Below are positions 1 through 5,294 of a stretch of 5,649 nucleotides of DNA, piece by piece. The number at the start of each line of letters is the position of its first letter. The stretch's first letter is position 1. Made by a program: the position numbers and the translations under genes. Under the pieces are notes generated by a model that did not search any database, had not been told where the DNA came from, and saw only the letters and a list, made by a program, of their open reading frames with translations. The stretch comes from an uncultured Xanthobacteraceae bacterium. GTDB taxonomy: Bacteria; Pseudomonadota; Alphaproteobacteria; Rhizobiales; Xanthobacteraceae. The stretch lies in NCBI GenBank assembly GCA_955652925.1, contig CATPCO010000609.1:1-5649 (forward strand), read 5' to 3'.

Positions 1-1123
1 ATTTGGTGTAGAGCTCGGTGCCGAAGGTGGCCATCATCGCCATCTGCGGCTCGCCCTCGAAAATCTTCTTCATGGAAATGAAGGCCATGAAGGCGCCGCA
101 GGTGGTGTGCGGCACATGCACAGCGCGCACATTGGGGAGGTTGCGCCGTAGCGCGTTGAGAATCTCGCCCTCCCGCGTGATGCAGGACACAAGGATATGA
201 TCGCGCGACATGCCTGACGTTACACTGTGCAGCATAGCGTCGCGCCGCATGCGGATGCGATGAGCGACAAACACGTTCTGGGTGCTGCGGTATGAGGCAT
301 AGCCGGTGAATTCGCCGAATGGCCCTTCCGGCTCATGGACATTGGCGAGAATCTCGCCTTCGATGATGATCTCGGCGCCGGCCGGCACTTCGAGATCGGC
401 CACCCCGCAGCGGGCGAGCCGATAGGGTTCCCCGAACAGACCGCCAATGATCTCGTATTTTCTCACCTGCGGCGGATAGGCGTAAACCATGGACCCCATG
501 TAATGCAGCGGGTGGGTGCCAAGCGTCACCACCGCCGGCAGCGATTCCCCCTTCTGCTCGGCTCGGCGGTGATATTCGAACAGGCGGCGGCGCGAATGCA
601 GCGAGACGCCCAGGCGGTTTCTCCCTTTCACCATCAGACGATGGAAGCCTGTAGTATCGACGCCGGTTACGGGATCGCGCGCCACGATTTGGCCGGCGGT
701 GATGTAAGGCGCCGCATCAACGGCGAACTGCAGCGGGATCGGCAATTTTGTGAGATCGACGTCCTCGCCCTCGATCACGACATCGTCCCACGCGCCGCGG
801 GCGACGGTTTCGCAGGCAATGTAGTTCTGGCAGCGCTCCCGAAACGCCGTGGGCAGATTTGTGGGGGCCACCCCGAGGCAGGCGGCCAAGAGCTGGCGAT
901 TGGCCGCGATGTTGGTCACGAGCGGCATGCCCTGGCCGCCCACATTCTCGAAGACGACAACCGGACTTTTTCCGGCCTGCTCCAGCTCGAACACAAGCGC
1001 CGTTGGCTCGAAGCGCAGATCAATGGGCGCGCGAATGCGCAGCAGCTCGTCGGGAAACTCGGTTTCCACCAGGTGCAGGAAGCCGCGCAGGCTTTGCCGG
1101 TCGATGTCGATGTTCCGCTGCAC
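1..1123 (-). CDS. UbiD-family decarboxylase (prenylated-FMN type), partial: C-terminus off the left edge
   Basis: This is the N-terminal 374 residues of a UbiD-like protein; family members are about 450-500 residues, so roughly 100 are missing. UbiD enzymes reversibly decarboxylate aromatic or alpha,beta-unsaturated acids in the cytosol using prenylated FMN. Visible landmarks are FENVGGQGMPLVTN (58-71), YITAGQIVARDP (140-151), the cofactor-loop Arg162, and EGPFGEFTGY (266-275). Arg162, Glu266 and Glu271 match the catalytic Arg173-Glu277-Glu282 of fungal Fdc1. The three metal-ligand positions differ: Thr157 for Asn, Arg178 for His, Lys222 for Glu. The start is GTG at 1123-1121, with an in-frame TGA two codons upstream and a strong Shine-Dalgarno 7 nt away, so no earlier start is possible. 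The gene diverges from the exported-protein/TIR pair. Family assignment is firm. The substrate is unknown, and nothing ties it to ubiquinone synthesis. Confidence 0.93.
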   Translation of the reverse strand, partial: MQRNIDIDRQSLRGFLHLVETEFPDELLRIRAPIDLRFEPTALVFELEQAGKSPVVVFENVGGQGMPLVTNIAANRQLLAACLGVAPTNLPTAFRERCQNYIACETVARGAWDDVVIEGEDVDLTKLPIPLQFAVDAAPYITAGQIVARDPVTGVDTTGFHRLMVKGRNRLGVSLHSRRRLFEYHRRAEQKGESLPAVVTLGTHPLHYMGSMVYAYPPQVRKYEIIGGLFGEPYRLARCGVADLEVPAGAEIIIEGEILANVHEPEGPFGEFTGYASYRSTQNVFVAHRIRMRRDAMLHSVTSGMSRDHILVSCITREGEILNALRRNLPNVRAVHVPHTTCGAFMAFISMKKIFEGEPQMAMMATFGTELYTK

Positions 1124-1130
1124 GGATCAG

Positions 1131-1139
1131 TCCCTTCCT
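1131..1139 (-). promoter_or_regulatory. Shine-Dalgarno of the UbiD-like gene
   Basis: Read on the minus strand this is AGGAAGGGA, ending 7 nt before the GTG start at 1123-1121. It is the best ribosome binding site in the window and it decides the GTG start, because an in-frame TGA stands between it and the start codon. Confidence 0.8.
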
Positions 1140-1206
1140 GCGTACGAGAAGATATTGGGGGCTCTGGCAGAAAATGCCGTTCGATCACCCTATTTTGCAA
1201 GAGCAT

Positions 1207-1222
1207 GGCCGGAGCCCCGGCC
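1207..1222. repeat. Perfect 6-bp GC-rich inverted repeat in the divergent intergenic region
   Basis: GGCCGG and CCGGCC flank a 4-nt AGCC centre. The repeat lies about 85 bp upstream of the UbiD-like start and about 105 bp upstream of the exported-protein start. No T-run follows on either strand, so a terminator is unlikely. It could be an operator or an untranslated-leader hairpin, but in GC-rich DNA a 6-bp palindrome can arise by chance. Confidence 0.3.
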
Positions 1223-1265
1223 TGCGACTTGCGCGGTCAGGGAAGCGGACAGCGAGGTAGCGGCG

Positions 1266-1294
1266 TTGACTGAGAAGCGATGATTCGTGATTCT
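1266..1294 (+). promoter_or_regulatory. Weak candidate promoter for the exported-protein/TIR pair
   Basis: TTGACT (1266-1271) matches the sigma-70 -35 consensus at 5 of 6 bases. A 17-bp spacer leads to GATTCT (1289-1294), which matches the -10 consensus at only 3 of 6. The position, about 35 bp before the chosen ATG at 1328, is sensible for a promoter. The -10 is poor, so this is only a candidate. Confidence 0.25.
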
Positions 1295-1327
1295 CTGGCG
1301 CGGGACGACGACTGCCGAGAGATTGCC

Positions 1328-1786
1328 ATGAGGATCGACCGGTCCATCTTTATGCGCACAATGTTCTGCGCCGGCCTGATTTGCAGCTCGATGAATGCGG
1401 CGAGCGCGGTCCAGCTCGTCACAGAGCAGGAAGCCGGTTATCCGGATGATCCGTATGGGGAGACCCGCGGCAGCCCGACAGCGGGACCGGAGGTGGAGGT
1501 TGTTTCGCCCTCGCTTGCGGGGCTGATCAAGTCGCCGTTCAATCTGAAAATCAGATTCAAGGCGCATGGCGGTGCGCAGGTCGACCGCGATTCGATTGCT
1601 ATCACCTACCGCAAAGTTCCGGCGATCGATATCACCCAACGCATTGGTCCCTACATTCGCGCTGACGGCATTGACATGAACGATGCCGAGCTGCCCGCAG
1701 GAGCACACGGATTTCGCATCGATGTAAGAGACAGCCGAGGACGATGGGCCGCGCCGTTTTTGTTCAAGATCCGGGTGGCAAAATAG
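1328..1786 (+). CDS. Small exported protein of unknown function, probable Ig-like beta-sandwich, paired with the TIR gene
   Basis: This encodes 152 residues. ATG 1328 is preferred because GAGAG lies 6 nt upstream and it gives a clean signal peptide: basic MRIDR, a hydrophobic stretch to about residue 20, and a likely signal peptidase I cut after ASA (25-27). The frame is open back to another ATG at 1280, which would bury that signal. The mature part has a low-complexity linker (about 32-54) and then a roughly 95-residue domain (57-152) of alternating hydrophobic strands: EVEVVSP, FNLKIRF, SIAITYRK, GFRIDVRDSRGRW, FLFKIRVAK. This pattern suggests an Ig-like fold in the periplasm. Cys19 lacks a proper lipobox, so a lipoprotein is unlikely. 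The stop is 3 nt before the TIR start, indicating co-transcription. I do not recognise a named family, and the function is unknown. Confidence 0.8.
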   Translation: MRIDRSIFMRTMFCAGLICSSMNAASAVQLVTEQEAGYPDDPYGETRGSPTAGPEVEVVSPSLAGLIKSPFNLKIRFKAHGGAQVDRDSIAITYRKVPAIDITQRIGPYIRADGIDMNDAELPAGAHGFRIDVRDSRGRWAAPFLFKIRVAK

Positions 1787-1789
1787 CCC

Positions 1790-2683
1790 ATGCCGAAAGT
1801 CGCCATCTCGTACCGCCGCAGCGATTCCACGATTGCCAGTCGGATATTCCGCCGCCTAGTCGATCGCTACGGCAAGGAATCCGTTTTTATTGACGTAAAC
1901 GATGTTCCGGCGGGTGCCGCTTTTCCGCAATATGTCGACACGGTCTTGTCGAAGACCCAGGTGCTCCTGGTCCTCATAGGTTCGAACTGGCTTCGGAAAG
2001 GCGCCGGCGGGCTGCAAGCACATCAGCATGGCTTAAGCCTTGCGCTCCAATACGTCGTTTTGCCCGCCTTCCTGATGCTGGTTGCCCACTACGTCATCGT
2101 CAACAGGCTTGATGTCGATACAATCTATTTGCGCATTGCCTCTTTCATCATTCCGATCCCGTTCGGCGCCGTCTTTTTCTGGCAGACGCGCCTCAATCCG
2201 ATTGCGGCACTTGCCGCAGCTGCCATTCTTGGGGTCATTGCCGACGCTGGAATGACCGTCTCGACCGCCATTCGCTATGGCCAGCCGATCATGCCTTCCG
2301 GTACGCTCGAATGGCTGGAAAATGCTGAATACGTGGTGGCCATTGCGCTCGGGTTTGTCGCTGGAAATACATTTGCGCGGCTGCCGGGAGTATCGTCCTG
2401 GTTCCCCGAACGCGAGGATTGGGTGATCGCCGAGGTCGAAGCCGGGTTAAAAAACGGGATCCCGCTTCTTCCGGTCCTGGTAGAACGCGCAACCATGCCG
2501 GCGCGCAGAGAGCTTCCCAACAAGATTGCCGACTTCAGCTACCGCAGTGCCATAGCAGTGGACAGCGGCTGGGAGTTCGATAAGGACATGGACAAAGTCA
2601 TCGCCGGAATCGACAAGATCCTGGGCGAACCGCAGGCAGGCACCAAAATCGGACCTGAAGAATTGTCGAAGCAGTCCGGCTGA
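1790..2683 (+). CDS. TIR-domain protein with a four-helix membrane segment inserted inside the TIR fold
   Basis: This encodes 297 residues. The first TIR half is at 1-68: VAISYRRSDS (4-13), VFIDVNDVPAG in the BB-loop region (32-42), and VLLVLIGSNWL (58-68). The second half is at about 207-275: EREDWVIAEVEAGL (207-220), IPLLPVLVERATMP (224-237), and a final helix 262-278. Trp211-x-x-x-Glu215 fits the WxxxE pattern containing the catalytic Glu of NAD-cleaving TIR domains. Ordinary bacterial TIRs join these halves by a short loop. Here about 140 residues intervene, with hydrophobic segments at about 81-103, 112-131, 136-155 and 178-197. Four crossings return the chain to the same side, so both halves could assemble in the cytosol. 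ATG 1790 follows the upstream stop by 3 nt; the Shine-Dalgarno is weak, suggesting coupled translation. TIR identity is firm. NADase, signalling or defence function is inferred. Confidence 0.9.
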   Translation: MPKVAISYRRSDSTIASRIFRRLVDRYGKESVFIDVNDVPAGAAFPQYVDTVLSKTQVLLVLIGSNWLRKGAGGLQAHQHGLSLALQYVVLPAFLMLVAHYVIVNRLDVDTIYLRIASFIIPIPFGAVFFWQTRLNPIAALAAAAILGVIADAGMTVSTAIRYGQPIMPSGTLEWLENAEYVVAIALGFVAGNTFARLPGVSSWFPEREDWVIAEVEAGLKNGIPLLPVLVERATMPARRELPNKIADFSYRSAIAVDSGWEFDKDMDKVIAGIDKILGEPQAGTKIGPEELSKQSG

Positions 2684-2729
2684 ACGGTGTGATCCGCAAC
2701 GACGCCCCGCCGCGTGTATCGGCGCGCGC

Positions 2730-2746
2730 ACCTGCCCCTCGCAGGT
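2730..2746 (+). terminator. Short hairpin after the TIR gene, doubtful terminator
   Basis: ACCTGC and GCAGGT form a 6-bp stem around a 5-nt loop, followed by only two or three T residues. It lies 47 nt after the TIR stop and 32 nt before the DMT start. It could attenuate read-through, but it is too short and too T-poor to be a convincing intrinsic terminator. Confidence 0.2.
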
Positions 2747-2758
2747 TTCCAGCTCCCC

Positions 2759-2799
2759 AATGACTGCTTCGCGTGAAAATGACTGCTTCGCGTGAAAAT
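2759..2799 (+). repeat. 19-bp perfect tandem duplication across the start of the DMT transporter gene
   Basis: The unit ATGACTGCTTCGCGTGAAA occurs at 2760-2778 and again, without a break, at 2779-2797. Periodicity extends a base or two on each side. Since 19 is not a multiple of 3, the two ATGs are in different frames. The second opens the transporter. The first opens an 11-codon frame that ends at TGA 2793-2795, inside the transporter gene. Exactness suggests a recent slippage or duplication event. Confidence 0.95.
2760..2795 (+). other. 11-codon upstream reading frame overlapping the DMT start, created by the duplication
   Basis: The ATG in the first repeat copy reads MTASRENDCFA and stops at TGA 2793-2795, 14 nt beyond the presumed transporter ATG at 2779. 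It is probably an accident of the duplication rather than a gene. If ribosomes start here, they would either compete with the transporter start or reinitiate at it after termination. No strong Shine-Dalgarno precedes either ATG. Confidence 0.35.
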
Positions 2800-3660
2800 C
2801 TCGGACGCCTGCTTGGCTTCATCGGCATGTGCATGTTTGCCGGCACGCTGCCTGCGACGCGGCTTGCGCTTCTGGGGCTCGACCCGTTGTTTCTGACGGC
2901 GGCGCGTGGCGCCATTGCAGGAAGCGCGGCACTCGCGGTTTTACTCCTCAGTGGCCGCAAACCGCCGCCGCGCTGGCTCTGGGGCGAGATTTGCGGAACG
3001 GCGTTTTGCACTGCGCTCGCTTACCCGCTGCTCGCTGCCTTTGCGATGACGAGCGTGCCGGCTGCGCATGGTGGGGTCGTGCTCGGCATTCTGCCGCTCG
3101 CGACTGCCGCGGCGGCGGCGCTGATTGCCCACGAGCGGCCGAGCCGCGGCTTCTGGCTGGCCAGCGCTGCCGGGGCAGCACTCGTCCTGATATTCACGCT
3201 TCGGCAAGGCGCAGGGATGGGAGTTTCGGTTGGCGATCTTTTCCTGCTTGGTACCATCGCGGCGGGCGCAATCGGCTACACCATGTCGGCTCGGCTCACG
3301 GGGATGATGCCGGGATGGGAAGTGATATCCTGGCAGGTCGTCATCCTGCTTCCATTTTTCGCCGCCGCTACTATTGCGCTCTGGCCGGCCGACATTGCGA
3401 GCGTACCGACGGCGTGCTGGGTCGGGCTCGGCTATGTCGGACTCGTAAGCCAGTATACCTCGTTCTTTGTTTTTAACGCGGCGATGGCGAGGGCTGGTAT
3501 TGCTCGCACCAGCCAGATCATGCTGCTGCAGCCATTCGTGATCATTGCACTCGCTGTCGTGGTGAATGGCGAGCCAATTCAAGGCGAGACGGTTTTTTTC
3601 GCGGCCGCGGTCGTGGCCACCGTAGTGATCGGGCAGCGCATGCGCGTGTTGCGTCGCTAG
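2779..3660 (+). CDS. EamA/DMT-superfamily membrane transporter
   Basis: This encodes 293 residues from ATG 2779; an in-frame GTG at 2773 would add two residues. The length and the run of about ten hydrophobic helices fit the drug/metabolite transporter superfamily, which moves small metabolites or amino-acid-like compounds across the inner membrane, often outward. Two EamA repeats are visible. The first covers about 12-140 and has the typical acidic turn AHERPSRGFW (117-126). The second covers about 150-285 and has VNGEPIQGE (262-270) at the matching place. Basic residues cluster at the C-terminus (GQRMRVLRR). The gene follows the TIR gene by 95 nt in the same direction, so read-through is possible, but nothing shows a functional link. 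It converges on the ABC permease gene with 6 nt between stops. Superfamily is firm; substrate unknown. Confidence 0.92.
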   Translation: MTASRENLGRLLGFIGMCMFAGTLPATRLALLGLDPLFLTAARGAIAGSAALAVLLLSGRKPPPRWLWGEICGTAFCTALAYPLLAAFAMTSVPAAHGGVVLGILPLATAAAAALIAHERPSRGFWLASAAGAALVLIFTLRQGAGMGVSVGDLFLLGTIAAGAIGYTMSARLTGMMPGWEVISWQVVILLPFFAAATIALWPADIASVPTACWVGLGYVGLVSQYTSFFVFNAAMARAGIARTSQIMLLQPFVIIALAVVVNGEPIQGETVFFAAAVVATVVIGQRMRVLRR

Positions 3661-3666
3661 ATTGCT

Positions 3667-4473
3667 CTAATTCCGTGGCGCCCAGGGCACCACGATGCGC
3701 TCAATGAATGCCACGGCATAATAGAGGACGATACTCATCACAGTGAGCAGCACCAGCGCTCCGAACGCAAGCGGCGTGCGTGACTGCGACGTCGATACCA
3801 GAATGAGATACCCGAGCCCATTCTCCGATCCGACGAACTCTCCGATCACTGCCCCGATCACTGCGAAGGTGATGGCGATTTTGAGTCCCACAAAAATGTG
3901 CGGCATGGCGGTCGGAAACCGAATTTTGACGAAGGTCTGCAGTGAGCTCGCCGACAGCGAACGGATGAGATCCATCAGGGATGCCGGAACCGAGGTAAGC
4001 CCACTCGTCGTCGCGACGACAATGGGAAAGAAGCACACCAGGAATACCACCACGATCTTCGGCAGCGTACCGAACCCGATCCACAATGCGAGCAGCGGCG
4101 CGATGGCGACCTTGGGCATCGACTGCAATGCAAGCAGGATGGGATAAATCGTATTTTGCAGGAGCGGCGAATAGACTACGGCAACGGCCAGCGGAATGCT
4201 GATCGCGATGGCAAACCCGAAGCCCACCAAAGTTTCATAGAGCGTGACCACAGAATGTCCGATCAGCTCGGAATGCCATTCGATCATGGACTGCGCGATC
4301 AAGCTCGGCGCCGGTAACAGCCACGCGGGAATCTGGAATTGCCGGCTCAAGAGTTCCCACAGCAGGACCAGCGCGATCAGCGTCACCGTTGCTCCCAGGA
4401 TTGCCCGCAGCGTGGATTCGCCCGGCTCCGTTGTCTCATCTTCCTCCTCGAACACGGTGGTCTGACTGGTCAT
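3667..4473 (-). CDS. ABC importer permease, nitrate/taurine (SsuC/TauC-like) family
   Basis: This encodes 268 residues, normal for this family. It forms the inner-membrane channel of an uptake system with the ATPase and binding protein encoded upstream. An acidic cytoplasmic N-terminus (8-19) precedes helix 1 (about 23-43). Further hydrophobic segments lie at about 82-100, 107-130, 138-158, 195-212 and 236-256. The family stretch WLLPAPSLI is at 51-59. The cytoplasmic coupling loop covers 168-193 (IRSLSASSLQTFVKIRFPTAMPHIF); it follows the EAA pattern, with Ser173 where Gly is usual. The family tail pattern GEFVGSENGLGYLI is at 211-224. Its ATG (4473-4471) overlaps the ATPase stop as ATGA, indicating translational coupling. 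TauC, SsuC, ThiX and aromatic-acid permeases look alike, so the substrate cannot be read from this gene. Confidence 0.94.
   Translation of the reverse strand: MTSQTTVFEEEDETTEPGESTLRAILGATVTLIALVLLWELLSRQFQIPAWLLPAPSLIAQSMIEWHSELIGHSVVTLYETLVGFGFAIAISIPLAVAVVYSPLLQNTIYPILLALQSMPKVAIAPLLALWIGFGTLPKIVVVFLVCFFPIVVATTSGLTSVPASLMDLIRSLSASSLQTFVKIRFPTAMPHIFVGLKIAITFAVIGAVIGEFVGSENGLGYLILVSTSQSRTPLAFGALVLLTVMSIVLYYAVAFIERIVVPWAPRN
3675..3693. terminator. Imperfect inverted repeat at the convergent DMT/permease junction, weak terminator candidate
   Basis: GTGGCGCC (3675-3682) can pair with GGCACCAC (3686-3693) apart from one C-A mismatch, around a 3-nt loop. It lies 15 nt after the DMT stop and within the last codons of the permease gene. 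With only 6 nt between the two stops, any terminator must sit inside a coding end. Neither strand has a T-run after it, so support is weak. Confidence 0.18.
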
Positions 4474-5243
4474 GACCTGGCCGCTCCCTGGCTCTGGTAG
4501 ATCACCGAACGAATCTGATCTGAGTACGCCTTGAACGTCTGCGTAAATTCCATATCGATGGTGCGCGGGCGTGCGAGATCGATCTCGACAATGCGTGCGA
4601 TGCGGCCCGGCCGCGGCGTCATGGCGACCACCCGGTCGGCCAGCAGAATGGCCTCCGCGATGTTGTGCGTCACGAATATCACCGTCTTCTTATCCGCGCT
4701 CCAGATTCGCATCAGCTCAAAGCAAAGCTCTTCCCGCGTCATGGCATCAAGCGCCGCGAACGGTTCATCCATCAGCAGCACGGAGGGATTGTGAATAAGC
4801 GCCCGGCAGAGCGATACCCGCTGCTGCATGCCGCCCGACAATTCACGGGGGAAACGTTTCTCGAACCCGCCGAGCCCCACCAGGTTGATCAGCTCCATCG
4901 CGCGTGCGCGCGACGTGGCCTTGTTGAGTCCAAGAATCTCCGTTGGCAGGAGAACGTTATCAAGGACCGTGCGCCACTGCAGCAGCACGGGCTCCTGGAA
5001 GACAATCCCGACGTCGCGAGTTGGGCGCAAAAGCTGTGCGCCGTCGAAGAGCAGTTTGCCGCGTGTTGGCCGAGCGAGCGCAGCGATCAGCTTGAGGAGG
5101 GTCGACTTTCCGCAGCCCGAGGGTCCAACGAGCGTGACGAACTCGTTCTGCTCGATCGAGAGATTGACATTTTCGAGGGCCGTGATGCGCGCCTTGCGGT
5201 TGCCGTAAGCCTTGTACAGCCCCTCGATGTGGATCTTGCTCAT
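4470..5243 (-). CDS. ABC importer ATP-binding protein, nitrate/taurine (SsuB/TauB-like) family
   Basis: This encodes 257 residues, a complete nucleotide-binding subunit that powers the permease from the cytosolic face. All ATPase motifs are intact and in order: Walker A GPSGCGKST (40-48), Q-loop Gln83 in VFQEPVLLQW, signature LSGGMQQR (135-142), Walker B VLLMDEP (155-161) with catalytic Glu160, D-loop ALDA (164-167) and switch His193 in FVTHNI. The sequence VFQEPVLLQWRTVLDNV is typical of the nitrate/sulfonate/taurine group. ATG 5243-5241 has a GGGA about 6 nt upstream, part of an inverted repeat. The gene lies 51 nt after the binding-protein stop, and its own stop overlaps the permease start by 4 nt. 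These three genes form one operon. Function is firm, substrate unknown. Confidence 0.96.
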   Translation of the reverse strand: MSKIHIEGLYKAYGNRKARITALENVNLSIEQNEFVTLVGPSGCGKSTLLKLIAALARPTRGKLLFDGAQLLRPTRDVGIVFQEPVLLQWRTVLDNVLLPTEILGLNKATSRARAMELINLVGLGGFEKRFPRELSGGMQQRVSLCRALIHNPSVLLMDEPFAALDAMTREELCFELMRIWSADKKTVIFVTHNIAEAILLADRVVAMTPRPGRIARIVEIDLARPRTIDMEFTQTFKAYSDQIRSVIYQSQGAARS

Positions 5244-5249
5244 AAACTA

Positions 5250-5283
5250 TCCCGGACAAGGGGTGCGCTGCAGTTGCCCGGGA
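5250..5283 (-). repeat. Inverted repeat between the binding-protein and ATPase genes, overlapping the ATPase ribosome site
   Basis: TCCCGG (5250-5255) and CCGGGA (5278-5283) can form a 6-bp stem with a 22-nt loop, plus flanking G-U pairs on the minus-strand RNA. The loop contains the palindrome CTGCAG. The arm nearer the ATPase carries the only Shine-Dalgarno-like GGGA, 6 nt before its ATG. Hairpins after binding-protein genes often lower expression of the downstream subunits; that role here is inferred. The stem is short and the loop large. Confidence 0.3.
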
Positions 5284-5294
5284 CGGGACCAGGA

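Noticed and set aside
335..1273. A 312-codon open frame on the plus strand opposite the UbiD-like gene
   Set aside because: The minus strand encodes a protein with unmistakable UbiD motifs across the same bases. The plus-strand product has no recognisable motif and is the usual antisense open frame of GC-rich DNA.
1280..1327. Earlier ATG at 1280 as the start of the small exported protein
   Set aside because: It adds 16 charged residues ahead of an otherwise good signal peptide, and GAGAG is correctly spaced for ATG 1328.
1364..1390. Possible lipoprotein lipobox around Cys14 or Cys19 of the exported protein
   Set aside because: The residue before Cys19 is Ile and the one before Cys14 is Phe, neither of which suits signal peptidase II; an ASA cut site follows at residue 27.
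2829..3582. Long open frames in other frames and on the opposite strand of the DMT gene (2829-3476 plus, 2941-3582 minus)
   Set aside because: Both are Arg-, Ala- and His-rich shadow translations, while the chosen frame gives a clean ten-helix EamA protein.
3593..3599. Run of seven T within the DMT gene as a slippage or terminator signal
   Set aside because: It encodes Phe-Phe in a membrane helix, the frame is intact, and no GC-rich hairpin of the right shape directly precedes it.
3636..3645. Palindrome GCGCATGCGC near the end of the DMT gene
   Set aside because: A single 10-bp palindrome inside GC-rich coding sequence, with no partner or regulatory position, is expected by chance.
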